Shown piece by piece: positions 11,794 through 21,355 of a stretch of 64,000 bases of DNA. Source of the stretch: Roseisolibacter agri (GTDB lineage: Bacteria; Gemmatimonadota; Gemmatimonadetes; Gemmatimonadales; Gemmatimonadaceae); contig NZ_BRXS01000003.1 in the NCBI RefSeq assembly GCF_030159095.1, positions 496,001 through 560,000 of the forward strand, in the 5' to 3' direction. The position numbers and the translations under genes are program-made. Below the pieces are notes generated by a model. That model searched no databases. It worked only from the letters and a program-made list of their open reading frames with translations, and was not told the DNA's origin. Each line of letters starts with the position of its first letter. Positions within the stretch are counted from its first letter, which is position 1.

Positions 11794-12429
11794 ATGAGCA
11801 AGGGCCTCCGCACCCGCCGCGAGATCGTCGACCGCGCCCTCGCCATGGCGCTCGACGTCGGGCTCGAGAGCGTCACCCTCGGCACCCTCGCCACCGAGCT
11901 GGAGCTCTCCAAGAGCGGGCTGTTCGCCCACTTCCGCTCCAAGGAGACGCTGCAGCTCGCGGTCGTCGCGGAGGCCGTCGAGCGCTTCAGCAGCACGGTC
12001 GTCGTGCCGGCGCTCGCCCTCCCGCGCGGCGAGCCGCGCGTCGTCGGCCTGTTCGAGCGCTTCCTGCTCTGGGTGCAGGGCATCCCCGGCGACGGCGACG
12101 ACGCCGGCGGCCCGCCGATGTTCGGCGGCAACCGCTGCATCTTCATGGCGCTCTCCGAGGAGTACGACGACCGCCCCGGCGAGATCCGCGACGCGCTCGT
12201 GCGCGCGCAGCGCGACTGGCGCGCCACCATCGAGCGCGCCGCGCGCATCGCGATGGACGAGGGCCACTTCCGCGCCGACCTCGATCCCACGCAGTTCGCG
12301 TTCGAGTTCATGGGCGTCGTGATGACCTTCAAGCACGCGCTCAAGCTCCTCGACGACCCGGGGGCCGAGTCGCGCGCGCGCGTCGCGTTCGAGGGGCTGC
12401 TGGCGCGGAGCCGGCGCGGACGGCGATAG
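11794..12429 (+). CDS. TetR/AcrR family transcriptional regulator
   Basis: A 211-residue regulator. The N-terminal HTH spans about residues 9-55 (TRREIVDRALAMALDVGLES, then LGTLATELELSKSGLFAHFRS). The C-terminal ligand domain has a Gly-rich insert (GDGDDAGGPPMFGGNRC). It is transcribed divergently from an alpha/beta hydrolase with shared operators, so the hydrolase or its substrate is the likely regulatory link. No Shine-Dalgarno can exist if the transcript is leaderless as predicted. Confidence 0.92.
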   Translation: MSKGLRTRREIVDRALAMALDVGLESVTLGTLATELELSKSGLFAHFRSKETLQLAVVAEAVERFSSTVVVPALALPRGEPRVVGLFERFLLWVQGIPGDGDDAGGPPMFGGNRCIFMALSEEYDDRPGEIRDALVRAQRDWRATIERAARIAMDEGHFRADLDPTQFAFEFMGVVMTFKHALKLLDDPGAESRARVAFEGLLARSRRGRR

Positions 12430-12493
12430 TCCGGGCGAGCGGACTTCTCGCGGAGTCCCAGGCAGTCTTCCGCCCCTCGCACCGGGAGCGCCC

Positions 12494-14086
12494 ATGTCCG
12501 AGCCGACCACTCCCCCGCCGGGCCCCGACCTCGCGCGCGACGGCGTCGCGCTCGACCAGCTGCGCGAGGGCGAACCGTTCCTCGGCCACGCGGGCGACGA
12601 GGCGGTGCTGCTGGTGCGGCAGGGCGACGCGGTGCACGCCGTCGGCGCGACGTGCACGCACTACGGCGGACCGCTGGCCGAAGGCCTCGTCGTGCTCGAC
12701 GACCGCGACGGCGAGCCGACGGTGCGCTGTCCCTGGCACCACGCCTGCTTCAGCCTGCGCACCGGCGAGGCGCTGCGCGCGCCCGCGCTCAACCCGATCC
12801 CCTGCTGGACGGTGGAGCGCCGCGACGGTCGCGCGTACGTCGGCGCGCGGCGGCAGCTGGAGCCGCTCGCCGCGGACGTCGCGCCCGATCACGCGCGCGC
12901 GACGTTCGTGCTCGTCGGCGCGGGCGCGGCGGCGCACGCGGCGGCCGAGATGCTGCGGCGGCGCGGCTTCGGCGGGCGCATCGTGATGGTCGGCCGCGAG
13001 GAGGACGCGCCATACGACCGCCCGAACCTCTCGAAGGAGTACCTCGCCGGCGACGCGCCCGAGGAGTGGATCCCGCTGCGCCCCGACGACTTCTACGCGC
13101 AGCACGCGATCGAGCTGCGGCGCGGCGCCGCGGTGGAGGCGATCGACGTCGCGGGACGCACGGTGCGACTCGTCGGCGGCGAGGCGATCGCGTGGGACCG
13201 GCTGCTGATCGCCACGGGCGCGTCGCCCATCCGCCTGGACATCCCGGGCGCGACGCTGCCGCACGTGCACGTCCTGCGCTCGCTGCGCGACAGCCGCGCG
13301 CTCGCCGCCGCCGCGGTGGACGTCGGCGCGCGCACCGGCGAGCACGGACGCGTCGTCGTCATCGGCGCGAGCTTCATCGGCCTCGAGGTCGCGGCGTCGC
13401 TGCGCGCGCGCGGGCTCGCCGTCGACGTCGTCGCGCCCGAGGCGCGGCCGCTCGAGCGCGTGCTGGGCCCGCAGCTGGGCGACCGGGTGCGCGAGATCCA
13501 CGAGGCGAAGGGCGTGCGCTTCCACCTGCGCCGCAAGCCCGCGCGCATCGATGCGGACGCGGTGACGCTCGACGACGGCACCACGCTGCCCGCGCACCTC
13601 GTGGTGATGGGCGTCGGCGTGCGCCCCGAGCTCGCGCTGGCCGAAGCCGCGCGGCTGGCGATGGACCGCGGCGTGGAGGTCGACGCGTACCTCGAGACGA
13701 GCGCGCCCGGCGTGTTCGCGGCCGGCGACATCGCGCGCTGGCCCGATCCGCACACCGGCGCGCGCATCCGCGTCGAGCACTGGGTCGTCGCGCAGCGCCA
13801 GGGCCAGGTGGCCGCGCGCAACATGCTGGGCGAGCGCGTGCCGTACGACGACGTGCCGTTCTTCTGGAGCGCGCACTACGGCACGTCCATCCGCTACGTC
13901 GGCCACGCGGAGCTGTTCGCCGCGGAGGTGGACGGCGACCTCGCGCGCGAGGACGCGACGGTGCGGCTGCGCGAGGTCGTGACCGAGGGCGACGCGCCGC
14001 GCCCGGTGCACGCGGTGGTGACGCTCGGCCGCGACCGCGCGGCGCTGGAGGCCGAGGTGGCGATGGAGCGCGCGGCGCGGACGTAG
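12494..14086 (+). CDS. Rieske [2Fe-2S] plus FAD-dependent pyridine nucleotide reductase (AIFM3-like)
   Basis: A 530-residue fusion. Residues about 20-120 are a Rieske domain with Cys54-x-His56 and Cys79-Pro-Trp-His82. Residues about 135-530 are a class I pyridine nucleotide-disulphide reductase-like flavoprotein: FAD motif VLVGAGAAAHAA, NAD(P)H motif VVIGASFIGLEVA and the second FAD motif GVFAAGDIARW. No redox-active CxxxxC pair is seen, so it belongs with ferredoxin reductase / AIF-like enzymes that pass electrons between NAD(P)H and the cluster. A reductase Glu-Lys motif (YDRPNLSKEYLAG) is present. The start follows GGGAG by a usual distance. Confidence 0.93.
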   Translation: MSEPTTPPPGPDLARDGVALDQLREGEPFLGHAGDEAVLLVRQGDAVHAVGATCTHYGGPLAEGLVVLDDRDGEPTVRCPWHHACFSLRTGEALRAPALNPIPCWTVERRDGRAYVGARRQLEPLAADVAPDHARATFVLVGAGAAAHAAAEMLRRRGFGGRIVMVGREEDAPYDRPNLSKEYLAGDAPEEWIPLRPDDFYAQHAIELRRGAAVEAIDVAGRTVRLVGGEAIAWDRLLIATGASPIRLDIPGATLPHVHVLRSLRDSRALAAAAVDVGARTGEHGRVVVIGASFIGLEVAASLRARGLAVDVVAPEARPLERVLGPQLGDRVREIHEAKGVRFHLRRKPARIDADAVTLDDGTTLPAHLVVMGVGVRPELALAEAARLAMDRGVEVDAYLETSAPGVFAAGDIARWPDPHTGARIRVEHWVVAQRQGQVAARNMLGERVPYDDVPFFWSAHYGTSIRYVGHAELFAAEVDGDLAREDATVRLREVVTEGDAPRPVHAVVTLGRDRAALEAEVAMERAART

Positions 14087-14115
14087 CGCGCGCCACGCGC
14101 CGACGCGGCGCCGGA

Positions 14116-14823
<708 letters not shown>

Positions 14824-14955
14824 GGGCACCTCCGCCCGGGGATGCCGCCGATCGCCGCATGCGCCCTGCCAGCGCGCTCCCGGCGGCCCTTGCAGCGGTC
14901 GCGGCCGCGCTGCCGTATTCGGACGGCACCAGCACCGTCCCCCCATCCCCGCCCC

Positions 14956-16560
14956 ATGTCGCACCGCTCCCTCGTCGCCGCACTGGCCGCCGTCGCCACC
15001 CTCGCCGCCTGCGGCGGCACCGCCACGCGCGGATCGGCCGAGCCGTACGACCTGATCATCGCCGGCGGCACGGTGCTCGACGGCACGGGCGCGCCCGGCG
15101 TCCGCGCCGACGTCGCCGTGCGCGGCGACCGCGTCGTCGCCGTCTCGACCACGCCGCTCGCCCGCACGGGCGCGAAGCGCGTCATCGACGCCGCGGGGAT
15201 GGTGGTCGCGCCGGGCTTCGTGGACCTGCACGCGCACCTCGAGCCGCTGCTCCAGATGCCGCTCATGGAGAGCGCGATGCGCCAGGGCGTGACGACCGCG
15301 CTCGGTGGGCCCGACGGCGGCTCGCCGGTGCCGCTCGGCCCCTACCTCGATTCCGTCACCGCCGCGCGCCCCGGCATCAACGTCGCCCACCTCGTCGGCC
15401 ACAACGACGTGCGCCGCGCGGTCCTCGGCATGAGCGACCGCGCGCCGAGCGCGGAGGAGCTGGCGCGCATGCGGGGGCTGGTGGCGCGCGCGATGGGCGA
15501 GGGCGCGTTCGGGCTGTCGACGGGGCTGCTCTACCTGCCGGGCACGTACGCGAAGACCGACGAGGTGGTGGCGCTCGCGCAGGCGGCCGCGGACTCGGGC
15601 GGCATCTACACGTCGCACCTGCGCAAGGAGGGTCTGGGGCTGTTCGAGGGCGTGGGCGAGGCGATGGAGATCGGGCGCCGCGCGCGCATCCCGATCGTGC
15701 TCACGCACCACAAGGCGGTGGGCCGCGCGATGTGGGGCCAGAGCGTGCGCACGCTGGCGATGGTCGACAGCGCGCGGCGCGCGGGCACCGACGTGATGGT
15801 CGACCAGTATCCCTACACCGCCACGCACACCAACCTCGGCGTGCTCGTGCCGTCGTGGGCGATGGCGGGCGGCAACGCGGAGTTCGAGAAGCGGCTCGCG
15901 CAGCCCGCGCTCAAGGACTCGATCGTGAAGGGGATCGTCTTCAACATCCTCAACGACCGCGGCGGCGGCGACCTGTCGCGCGTGCAGTTCTCGCGCGTGA
16001 GCTGGGACCGCACGCTGGAGGGGAAGACGCTCAAGGACTGGGCGGCGCGCCGCAACCTGGAGCCGACGCCGGAGAACGGGGCGACGCTGGTGCTGGAGGC
16101 GATGCGGCAGGGCGGCGCGAACGCGATCTACCACGTGCTCGACGAGGGCGACGTCGCGCGCATCATGCAGCACCCGCAGACGATGATCGCCTCCGACGGG
16201 CGGCTGTCGCGGCCGGGCGACGGGCATCCGCACCCGCGCGCGTACGGCACCTTCCCGCGCGTGCTCGGGCGCTACGTGCGCGAGCAGCGCCTGCTGCCGC
16301 TCGAGACGGCGGTGCACAAGATGACGGGCATGCCCGCGGCGCGGCTGGGGCTGCGCGACCGTGGCGTGCTGCGCGCGGGCGCGATGGCGGACGTCGTCGT
16401 GTTCGACGCGGCGACGGTGCGCGACCAGGCGACGTTCGAGGCGCCGCACCAGTACCCGGTCGGCATCCGCACGGTGGTGGTGAACGGCGTGGTGGCGGTG
16501 GACGGCGGCACGCCGACGGGCGCGCGCGCGGGCCGCGTGCTGCGGCGCGGCGCGCGCTGA
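14956..16560 (+). CDS. N-acyl-D-amino-acid deacylase family amidohydrolase, lipoprotein
   Basis: A 534-residue D-aminoacylase-like amidohydrolase. The N-terminus is a lipoprotein signal (AAVATLAAC, lipidated Cys19), so it acts in the periplasm or at the outer membrane. The metal motif is His92-Ala-His94 in FVDLHAHLEP. Further metal-region motifs are THHKAVG, a second HLRKEG segment and the catalytic IASDGR, followed by the C-terminal beta sandwich (GVLRAGAMADVVVFD). It probably releases D-amino acids from N-acyl-D-amino acids or wall fragments. Its stop codon lies inside an 11-bp tandem repeat. Confidence 0.92.
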   Translation: MSHRSLVAALAAVATLAACGGTATRGSAEPYDLIIAGGTVLDGTGAPGVRADVAVRGDRVVAVSTTPLARTGAKRVIDAAGMVVAPGFVDLHAHLEPLLQMPLMESAMRQGVTTALGGPDGGSPVPLGPYLDSVTAARPGINVAHLVGHNDVRRAVLGMSDRAPSAEELARMRGLVARAMGEGAFGLSTGLLYLPGTYAKTDEVVALAQAAADSGGIYTSHLRKEGLGLFEGVGEAMEIGRRARIPIVLTHHKAVGRAMWGQSVRTLAMVDSARRAGTDVMVDQYPYTATHTNLGVLVPSWAMAGGNAEFEKRLAQPALKDSIVKGIVFNILNDRGGGDLSRVQFSRVSWDRTLEGKTLKDWAARRNLEPTPENGATLVLEAMRQGGANAIYHVLDEGDVARIMQHPQTMIASDGRLSRPGDGHPHPRAYGTFPRVLGRYVREQRLLPLETAVHKMTGMPAARLGLRDRGVLRAGAMADVVVFDAATVRDQATFEAPHQYPVGIRTVVVNGVVAVDGGTPTGARAGRVLRRGAR

Positions 16561-16593
16561 ACGCGCGCTGAACGCGCGCTGAACGCGCGCTGA
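16550..16593. repeat. Tandem 11-bp repeat overlapping a stop codon
   Basis: Four units of ACGCGCGCTGA (first one slightly shifted at its left edge). The TGA stop of the deacylase gene is in the first unit, and each following unit carries another in-line TGA. Confidence 0.85.
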
Positions 16594-16690
16594 GCCGTTT
16601 CGCGGCGTCGCGAGGTCTCTCCAGTGGGCGCGGCTCTTGCCGCGCCGTCGGGGTTCCCGCTGCAGGCTCCACCCTTCACTGGAGGAGAGC

Positions 16691-17416
16691 ATGAGTCGCG
16701 GCTCGCAGCGTCTGTTCGCAACGCTGGTCGCAGGGATGTCCGTGCTCGCCGTCGCGCGCGCGGACGCACAGGTCGTCGCCAATCAGCGCGACGACTTCGA
16801 GGGAGGCACGACGATGGGCTGGCACGTGGGCGACCCGACCCATCCCGCTCCGCCCACCGTGATCGCCACCGATGGGCCCGCGGGCGCCGGCGACGCGTAC
16901 CTGCGCCTGACCTCGTTCGGCAGCGGCGGGCCGGGCAGCCGGCTCTCCGCCCTCAACACCACGCGGTGGGCCGGCAACTACATCGCGGCCGGCGTCACGC
17001 AGATCGAGATGGATCTCATCAACCTCGGGCAGAACGACGTGTCGCTGCGCCTGCTGTTCGGCGCCTTCCCGGACGGCCAGGGCCCGCCGACCGACCTCGC
17101 ATGGTCGGCCGACGCGTTCTTCCTGCGCGCGGGCGCGGGGTGGGTGCACGCCGTCTTCCCGATCCTCCCCGGCGCCATGATCGTGCCGTTGGGCACGTAC
17201 GCCGGCGCGCTCGGCGGCGCCGACGAGCTGCGGCTCTTCCACAACCCCGCGCCCGTGTTCGCCGGCCCGGAGAACTCGAGCCCGCCCATCGCCGCCGTCG
17301 TCGGCGTCGACAACATCCGCGCGGTCGCCGTGGTGCCGGAGCCGGCGACCGTGGCGCTGCTCGCGACGGGCGTGCTGGGCCTGGCGGCGGCACGGCGCCG
17401 CACGCGGCGCGCATGA
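16691..17416 (+). CDS. PEP-CTERM sorting domain protein
   Basis: A 241-residue secreted protein. A signal peptide (about 1-26, ARADAQ) is followed by a beta-rich domain (about 30-205) resembling the jellyroll domains of other PEP-CTERM proteins. The C-terminus is a textbook sorting signal: VPEPATVALLATGVLGL with Pro-Glu-Pro at 216-218, a membrane span and a basic tail (RRRTRR). An exosortase/archaeosortase would cut and anchor it; none is encoded here. GGAGGAG is placed ideally before ATG 16691, which rules out the longer reading from 16637. Its stop overlaps the next start (ATGA). Confidence 0.93.
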   Translation: MSRGSQRLFATLVAGMSVLAVARADAQVVANQRDDFEGGTTMGWHVGDPTHPAPPTVIATDGPAGAGDAYLRLTSFGSGGPGSRLSALNTTRWAGNYIAAGVTQIEMDLINLGQNDVSLRLLFGAFPDGQGPPTDLAWSADAFFLRAGAGWVHAVFPILPGAMIVPLGTYAGALGGADELRLFHNPAPVFAGPENSSPPIAAVVGVDNIRAVAVVPEPATVALLATGVLGLAAARRRTRRA

Positions 17417-17964
17417 CGCCCGTGCCGCGGGCCCGCGCCCTGACGACGCTCGTGCTGGGGCTCGGGCTCGCGGCGACGGCCGCACCGGCGGACGCGCAGG
17501 TCCCGCCGCCCGACTCGACGGCCGTGCAGACGCCCTACGGCATGCGCTGGTGCCCCGCCGCGGTGCGCGACGGTGCGCGCGTGCGCGCGTTCGACGACGG
17601 CGTCCGCCGCTGGCAGGTCGGCAGCGCGCTCGGCTGGGCGACGCCGGCGCCGCGGCTCGTCACCGCGCGCGGCGACACGATCGACGTCACCGGCCGCCGG
17701 CTGGTCGCGGTGAGCGAGGGGCGCACCGCGCGACGCACGCTGCAGGGCGCGGTCATCGGCTGGCTCGCGGGCGTGGTCACGGTCATCGCCGACTGCGGCG
17801 TCGAATCGACCTGCGGCGAGCAGAACCCCATCCCGCTGCTCGGGGTGGCGATCGGCACGGTGGTCGGCAGCAAGCTGCGCCAGGAGCGCTGGGTACGCAC
17901 GTCGGACGCGGCGTGTCCAACGCGCGCCGCGCCGGACCCGAACGGCGAACGGCAGCAAGGATGA
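17413..17964 (+). CDS. Exported hypothetical protein with hydrophobic glycine-rich segment
   Basis: A 183-residue protein, start overlapping the PEP-CTERM stop by 4 bp, so translationally coupled. A signal peptide (LTTLVLGLGLAATAAPADAQ) is followed by a beta-rich part (TPYGMRWCPAAVRDG..., RLVTARGDTIDVTGRRL). A hydrophobic Gly-rich pair of segments follows (QGAVIGWLAGVVTVIADCG and LLGVAIGTVVGSKL), reminiscent of glycine-zipper outer-membrane proteins. Its last codons and stop lie within palindrome A2. Function unknown. Confidence 0.75.
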   Translation: MTPVPRARALTTLVLGLGLAATAAPADAQVPPPDSTAVQTPYGMRWCPAAVRDGARVRAFDDGVRRWQVGSALGWATPAPRLVTARGDTIDVTGRRLVAVSEGRTARRTLQGAVIGWLAGVVTVIADCGVESTCGEQNPIPLLGVAIGTVVGSKLRQERWVRTSDAACPTRAAPDPNGERQQG

Positions 17965-18072
17965 AAGTCTGAGAAGATCGGATAACCGCCGATGCTCCGT
18001 GGGGCGGCGACGAACGTCGCCCAACGTGGAGCATCCGTCGTTATCAGACCTCATCCGATCTTCATCCTTGCA
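17955..18072. repeat. Class A palindromic intergenic element, copy A2
   Basis: Ends GCAAGGAT / ATCCTTGC; arms match copy A1 (GATGCTCC... / GGAGCATCCGTCGTTATCAG). The tip stem is GGCGAC-GAAC-GTCGCC. The left end overlaps the stop codon of the gene ending at 17964, and the right end is 14 bp from the stop at 18086, so it separates convergent genes. Confidence 0.85.
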
Positions 18073-18085
18073 CGCCGTTCGCAGC

Positions 18086-19585
18086 TCACGGCACTCGCAC
18101 CACGCCGTCCACGTCCCGATCGAGCGCGATCATCCGCTCCACCAGCGGCAGCGCCTCCTTCGACGAGCGCGCGACGACGACCCACGTGCGCGCGCCGTTC
18201 GCGCGACGCGCGCCGTACAGCACGGGCCCTGCGGCCGCGGCGCGGCGGATGGCCGCGACCTCCGACGCGCGGAACGCCCCGCGCGCGGCGAGCGTCGTGA
18301 GCGCGCGCGGCGGCGCGACCACCACCGCGCCGATCCACGGATCGCGCGCCAGCGTCTCGGTCGGCATGCCGCCCGTCGAGTCGACGCCGAGCGAGAAGTT
18401 GCCCGCGCGCAGCCCGCGCTGCAGCGCGCGCGTCACCGCGAACGGCTCCGCGACGCCGTCGTCCACGAAGCCCCACACGTCGTGCAGCAGCGCGCGCGGG
18501 CTGAGGAGGCGCGGGCCCATCGCCGTCGCCACCGCGCGGCGGATCGCGTCGAGCGTCGCGGGCTCGCGCAGCGTCGCGCCCGCGCGCAGCAGCGAGTCGA
18601 GCACCGGCATCAGCGCCTTGCCCGCGACGTCGATCACGTCGTCGTTGTAGAACGACAGCGGCCGCTCGACGTACGCCGCCCACGTCGCGACCGGCCGCAC
18701 CGTGCGCTCCACGAGCCCGTTGCCGAACGCGGTCGCCAGCCCCTCGTCGAGCAGGCTGCGCACCGCGCGCCCCTCCACGCCCGCGCGCGCCAGCCCGGCG
18801 GCGACGGCGGCGCGCGTGGTGTCGGTGGCCAGCGACAGCATGAGGTGCGCGACCTCGTGCAGCGTGACGCCCGTCTCGCGCGCGGCCGACGCGGTGGGTG
18901 TCAGCTCCTGCACGGCCCAACCCTCCACGACCTCGGCGTTCGTGCTGCCGCGCACGAGCCCCGGGCGCGACACGAGCGTCAGCGTCACCGTGTCGGTGCC
19001 GGGCCCCGTCGCGTCGTAGAAGCGCCGCGCGCCGGCCAGCAGCCCGCGCAGCTCGGGGCCGTCCAGCAGCGCGGCGACCGAGTCGCGCCCGCGCGTCAGC
19101 CGATCGCGCGACTCCGCCTCCCACCACGCGAGGAAGCGCGGACGGAAGTGCGCGGTGATCGTGGCGACGCGCGCGCGGTCCCGCGGCAGGAGCAGCAGCG
19201 CGAGCCGCTCGTCGTAGTCCTCCCACGACCGCGCCTGCAGCCCGGCCAGCCGCCAGCGCTGCGAGAGCGAGACGTGGCGGTGCTCGCGGCCCACGGCGTC
19301 GGTGGACGCGGTGTCGATCCGGTAGTCGACCGCGTAGCGCGCCCGCAGCCGCCCCCACGCCTGCGCGGCGGCGGTGTCGGCCGCATCGCGCAGGAAGCGC
19401 TCGCGCCACAGCTGCCGGTAGTCCGCGGTGCCGCAGACGTGGACGATGCCGGTGACGCAGTCCAGCTGGTGCGCGAGGTCGGCGACCGGCGAGACGCGCA
19501 CGACCACGTGCAGCTGCGCACGCGCCGCGGGCGCGGCCACGCACAGCGCCACGGCGGCAAGGAGGAAGAGTCGGAGGCGACGCAT
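18086..19585 (-). CDS. Exported putative zinc metalloprotease (HExxH)
   Basis: A 499-residue secreted protein. The signal peptide (about 1-23, ARAQ) precedes a region with Cys43 and Cys51 that may pair. The zinc motif His243-Glu-Val-Ala-His247 lies in TLHEVAHLML, and a candidate third ligand, Glu281 in LLDEGLATAF, follows 34 residues later as in gluzincins. The C-terminal 180 residues include Ala-rich helices. The pattern fits an M1/M61-like or DUF-class peptidase-fold protein, but I cannot assign the family. It is alone, between a class A and a class B palindrome. Confidence 0.8.
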   Translation of the reverse strand: MRRLRLFLLAAVALCVAAPAARAQLHVVVRVSPVADLAHQLDCVTGIVHVCGTADYRQLWRERFLRDAADTAAAQAWGRLRARYAVDYRIDTASTDAVGREHRHVSLSQRWRLAGLQARSWEDYDERLALLLLPRDRARVATITAHFRPRFLAWWEAESRDRLTRGRDSVAALLDGPELRGLLAGARRFYDATGPGTDTVTLTLVSRPGLVRGSTNAEVVEGWAVQELTPTASAARETGVTLHEVAHLMLSLATDTTRAAVAAGLARAGVEGRAVRSLLDEGLATAFGNGLVERTVRPVATWAAYVERPLSFYNDDVIDVAGKALMPVLDSLLRAGATLREPATLDAIRRAVATAMGPRLLSPRALLHDVWGFVDDGVAEPFAVTRALQRGLRAGNFSLGVDSTGGMPTETLARDPWIGAVVVAPPRALTTLAARGAFRASEVAAIRRAAAAGPVLYGARRANGARTWVVVARSSKEALPLVERMIALDRDVDGVVRVP

Positions 19586-19676
19586 GGGACGGGACGATGT
19601 ATGGGTGCAGCGTCGCGGCGAGCCGCGCGCGCCGCCCCTACGGCGTCACCGGGCGTCGGGTTGCAGCACATCTGCT

Positions 19677-19790
19677 ACGCGGATGCTCCGGATTGTGCGG
19701 ATGCTGCGGATCGCTCCGCACCGGTGCATGGAGCGTCGCCCCGCGAGGAGCGATCCGAATGATCCGTTCCCATCCGGAGCATCCGCACCC
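19677..19790. repeat. Class B palindromic intergenic element, copy B1
   Basis: Left arm includes GGATGCTCCGGAT and GCGGATCGCTCC; right arm includes GGAGCGATCCG and ATCCGGAGCATCCGC. It lies 81 bp from the stop at 19872. A single arm of another repeat (GCAGTCCGCAGCCCGCAG) follows at about 19847-19864. Confidence 0.8.
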
Positions 19791-19871
19791 CTCCCAACGG
19801 CACCATCTCCGCGGAGCGCCGGCGCGCCCCGAGCGGCCGTGGATCCGCAGTCCGCAGCCCGCAGCCGACGC

Positions 19872-20390
19872 TCAGACGGCGGGCGCGAACGAGGCCGTCG
19901 TCGCATCGTCGCGGGCGGGCACGCGCCCGAGCGCGAGCGTCCCTCCCAGCGTCAGCACCGTGAGCCCCGAGATCAGCGACCCGAAGAACGCGTGCACCGG
20001 GATCGTCGGCGCCGCGATCGCGAGCACCAGCAGCGCCGTGCGCAGGATCGCCGCGCGGGCCGCCGGCTCGCCGCGGCCGAGCCCCGGCGTCGCGCGCAGC
20101 ACGCGCACGCCCTGCACGATCAGCAGCACGCCGAACAGCAGCAGCGAGTACGTGCGCCAGTCGTACGCGAACGGCCGGCCGTCCACGAACGAGCGGTTGC
20201 CCAGCACCGTGTTGTACGTGACGTCCGCGCAGTGCGCCGTCAGCATCGCCACCAGCACCACGCCGTAGAACGACGCCAGCACCGTCGCCGCCAGCCGCCG
20301 GCCGCGCACGCCCGCGCGCCAGTGGAACGTGCCCGACGCCACCAGGCCGGCGAGCAGGGCGAGCATCACGATCTGGTCGATGTGCGGCAT
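19872..20390 (-). CDS. Integral membrane protein, hypothetical
   Basis: A 172-residue protein with about four to five predicted helices: IVMLALLAGLVASGTF, LAATVLASFYGVVLVAML, YSLLLFGVLLIVQGV, AILRTALLVLAIAAPTIP and SLISGLTVLTLGGTLAL. Most helices carry small residues and no charged motif. I do not recognise the family. It may be the second gene after the HExxH protein, but a class B palindrome and 286 bp separate them, so it is more likely downstream of nothing obvious and independently expressed. Confidence 0.75.
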   Translation of the reverse strand: MPHIDQIVMLALLAGLVASGTFHWRAGVRGRRLAATVLASFYGVVLVAMLTAHCADVTYNTVLGNRSFVDGRPFAYDWRTYSLLLFGVLLIVQGVRVLRATPGLGRGEPAARAAILRTALLVLAIAAPTIPVHAFFGSLISGLTVLTLGGTLALGRVPARDDATTASFAPAV

Positions 20391-20476
20391 CGGCGTCTCC
20401 GGTGACGGGGAGCGCCGAGCTTACCGTCGCCCGCGTCGGCCCGCGAGGGTCGATCGACCCGGGCGGGCCTCACCCC

Positions 20477-21277
20477 TCACCAGCTCGCGCCGACGCCGAG
20501 CAGCAGCTGGCCGTCCGTGTTCACGCGGGCGCCGCGGGTCGTGGCCTCGCTGTCGTGGTTCACCAGCAGCGACGTCGAGACGTTGAGCGCGCGCGTCAGC
20601 GCGTAGCGCGCCTCCGACGTCGAGAGCACCACGAAGTCGCCCGTCGTGCGCACGCGCGGGCGCCAGAAGGTGACGTGCGTGACGCGCAGCCGCCGATCGA
20701 GGCCGTGCTGCACGCGGGCGCGCGCCGACCAGCGCGTCACGCGCGTCTCCCGCGGATCGGCGTCGGCCGCCGCGCCGGGCGCCGCCAGCGCCACCGTGCG
20801 CTCGTCCAGCAGCGCGGCGCTGAGGCTCGCCTCGTTGCGCTTGGTGCGCACGAAGGTGTGCTTGGCGCCGGTGCCGAGGCTCGTGCGCGCCGCGATGCGC
20901 TTCTCGAGGTTCGACTCGAACGTCGCCGTGAGGAAGGGCGACACCGTGCCGGTCGGCTGGTACTCCAGCGACGTCGCGCCCAGCCAGAGCCGCTTCGTGA
21001 CGCGGCGCGGGGCGTCCTCGCGCGTCGCGTCGCCGTAGAGCATCTGCAGGCTGACGTCGAGCGCCAGCACCGAGTCCGAGCGCGACACCGCCGTCCGCCC
21101 GCCGAGGATGCGCTGCTCCGCGTCGCCGAACAGCAGGCTGCCGTTGGCCTGCGCGCTCCACTTCCACGGGCGGGGCGCCGGCTTCGCCGACGACTGCGCC
21201 GCCGGCGGCTGCGCGGACGAGACGGCGAGGGGCAGGGCGAGCAGGACGAGCGCGAACGACAGCGGACGACGGGGCAT
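20477..21277 (-). CDS. DUF481-like outer membrane beta-barrel protein
   Basis: A 266-residue exported protein with signal peptide (about 1-22, VSSAQ). After a short Ala/Pro linker, the rest is alternating amphipathic strands (WKWSAQANGSLLFGDAEQ... RLWLGATSLEYQPT... SLEYQ, FTATFESNLEKRI), ending GQLLLGVGASW with an aromatic C-terminal residue as needed for BAM-dependent insertion. The pattern resembles the DUF481 / YdiY family of salt-induced outer membrane proteins. Monocistronic by spacing; the carrier gene upstream ends 78 bp away. Confidence 0.78.
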   Translation of the reverse strand: MPRRPLSFALVLLALPLAVSSAQPPAAQSSAKPAPRPWKWSAQANGSLLFGDAEQRILGGRTAVSRSDSVLALDVSLQMLYGDATREDAPRRVTKRLWLGATSLEYQPTGTVSPFLTATFESNLEKRIAARTSLGTGAKHTFVRTKRNEASLSAALLDERTVALAAPGAAADADPRETRVTRWSARARVQHGLDRRLRVTHVTFWRPRVRTTGDFVVLSTSEARYALTRALNVSTSLLVNHDSEATTRGARVNTDGQLLLGVGASW

Positions 21278-21355
21278 GGCGACGACGGCGGAGCGGGAGC
21301 GGGGCGGACCGCCGCAAGATAACCCTGCGGCCGCGCCGCCCCGTCGCGCCGCGCG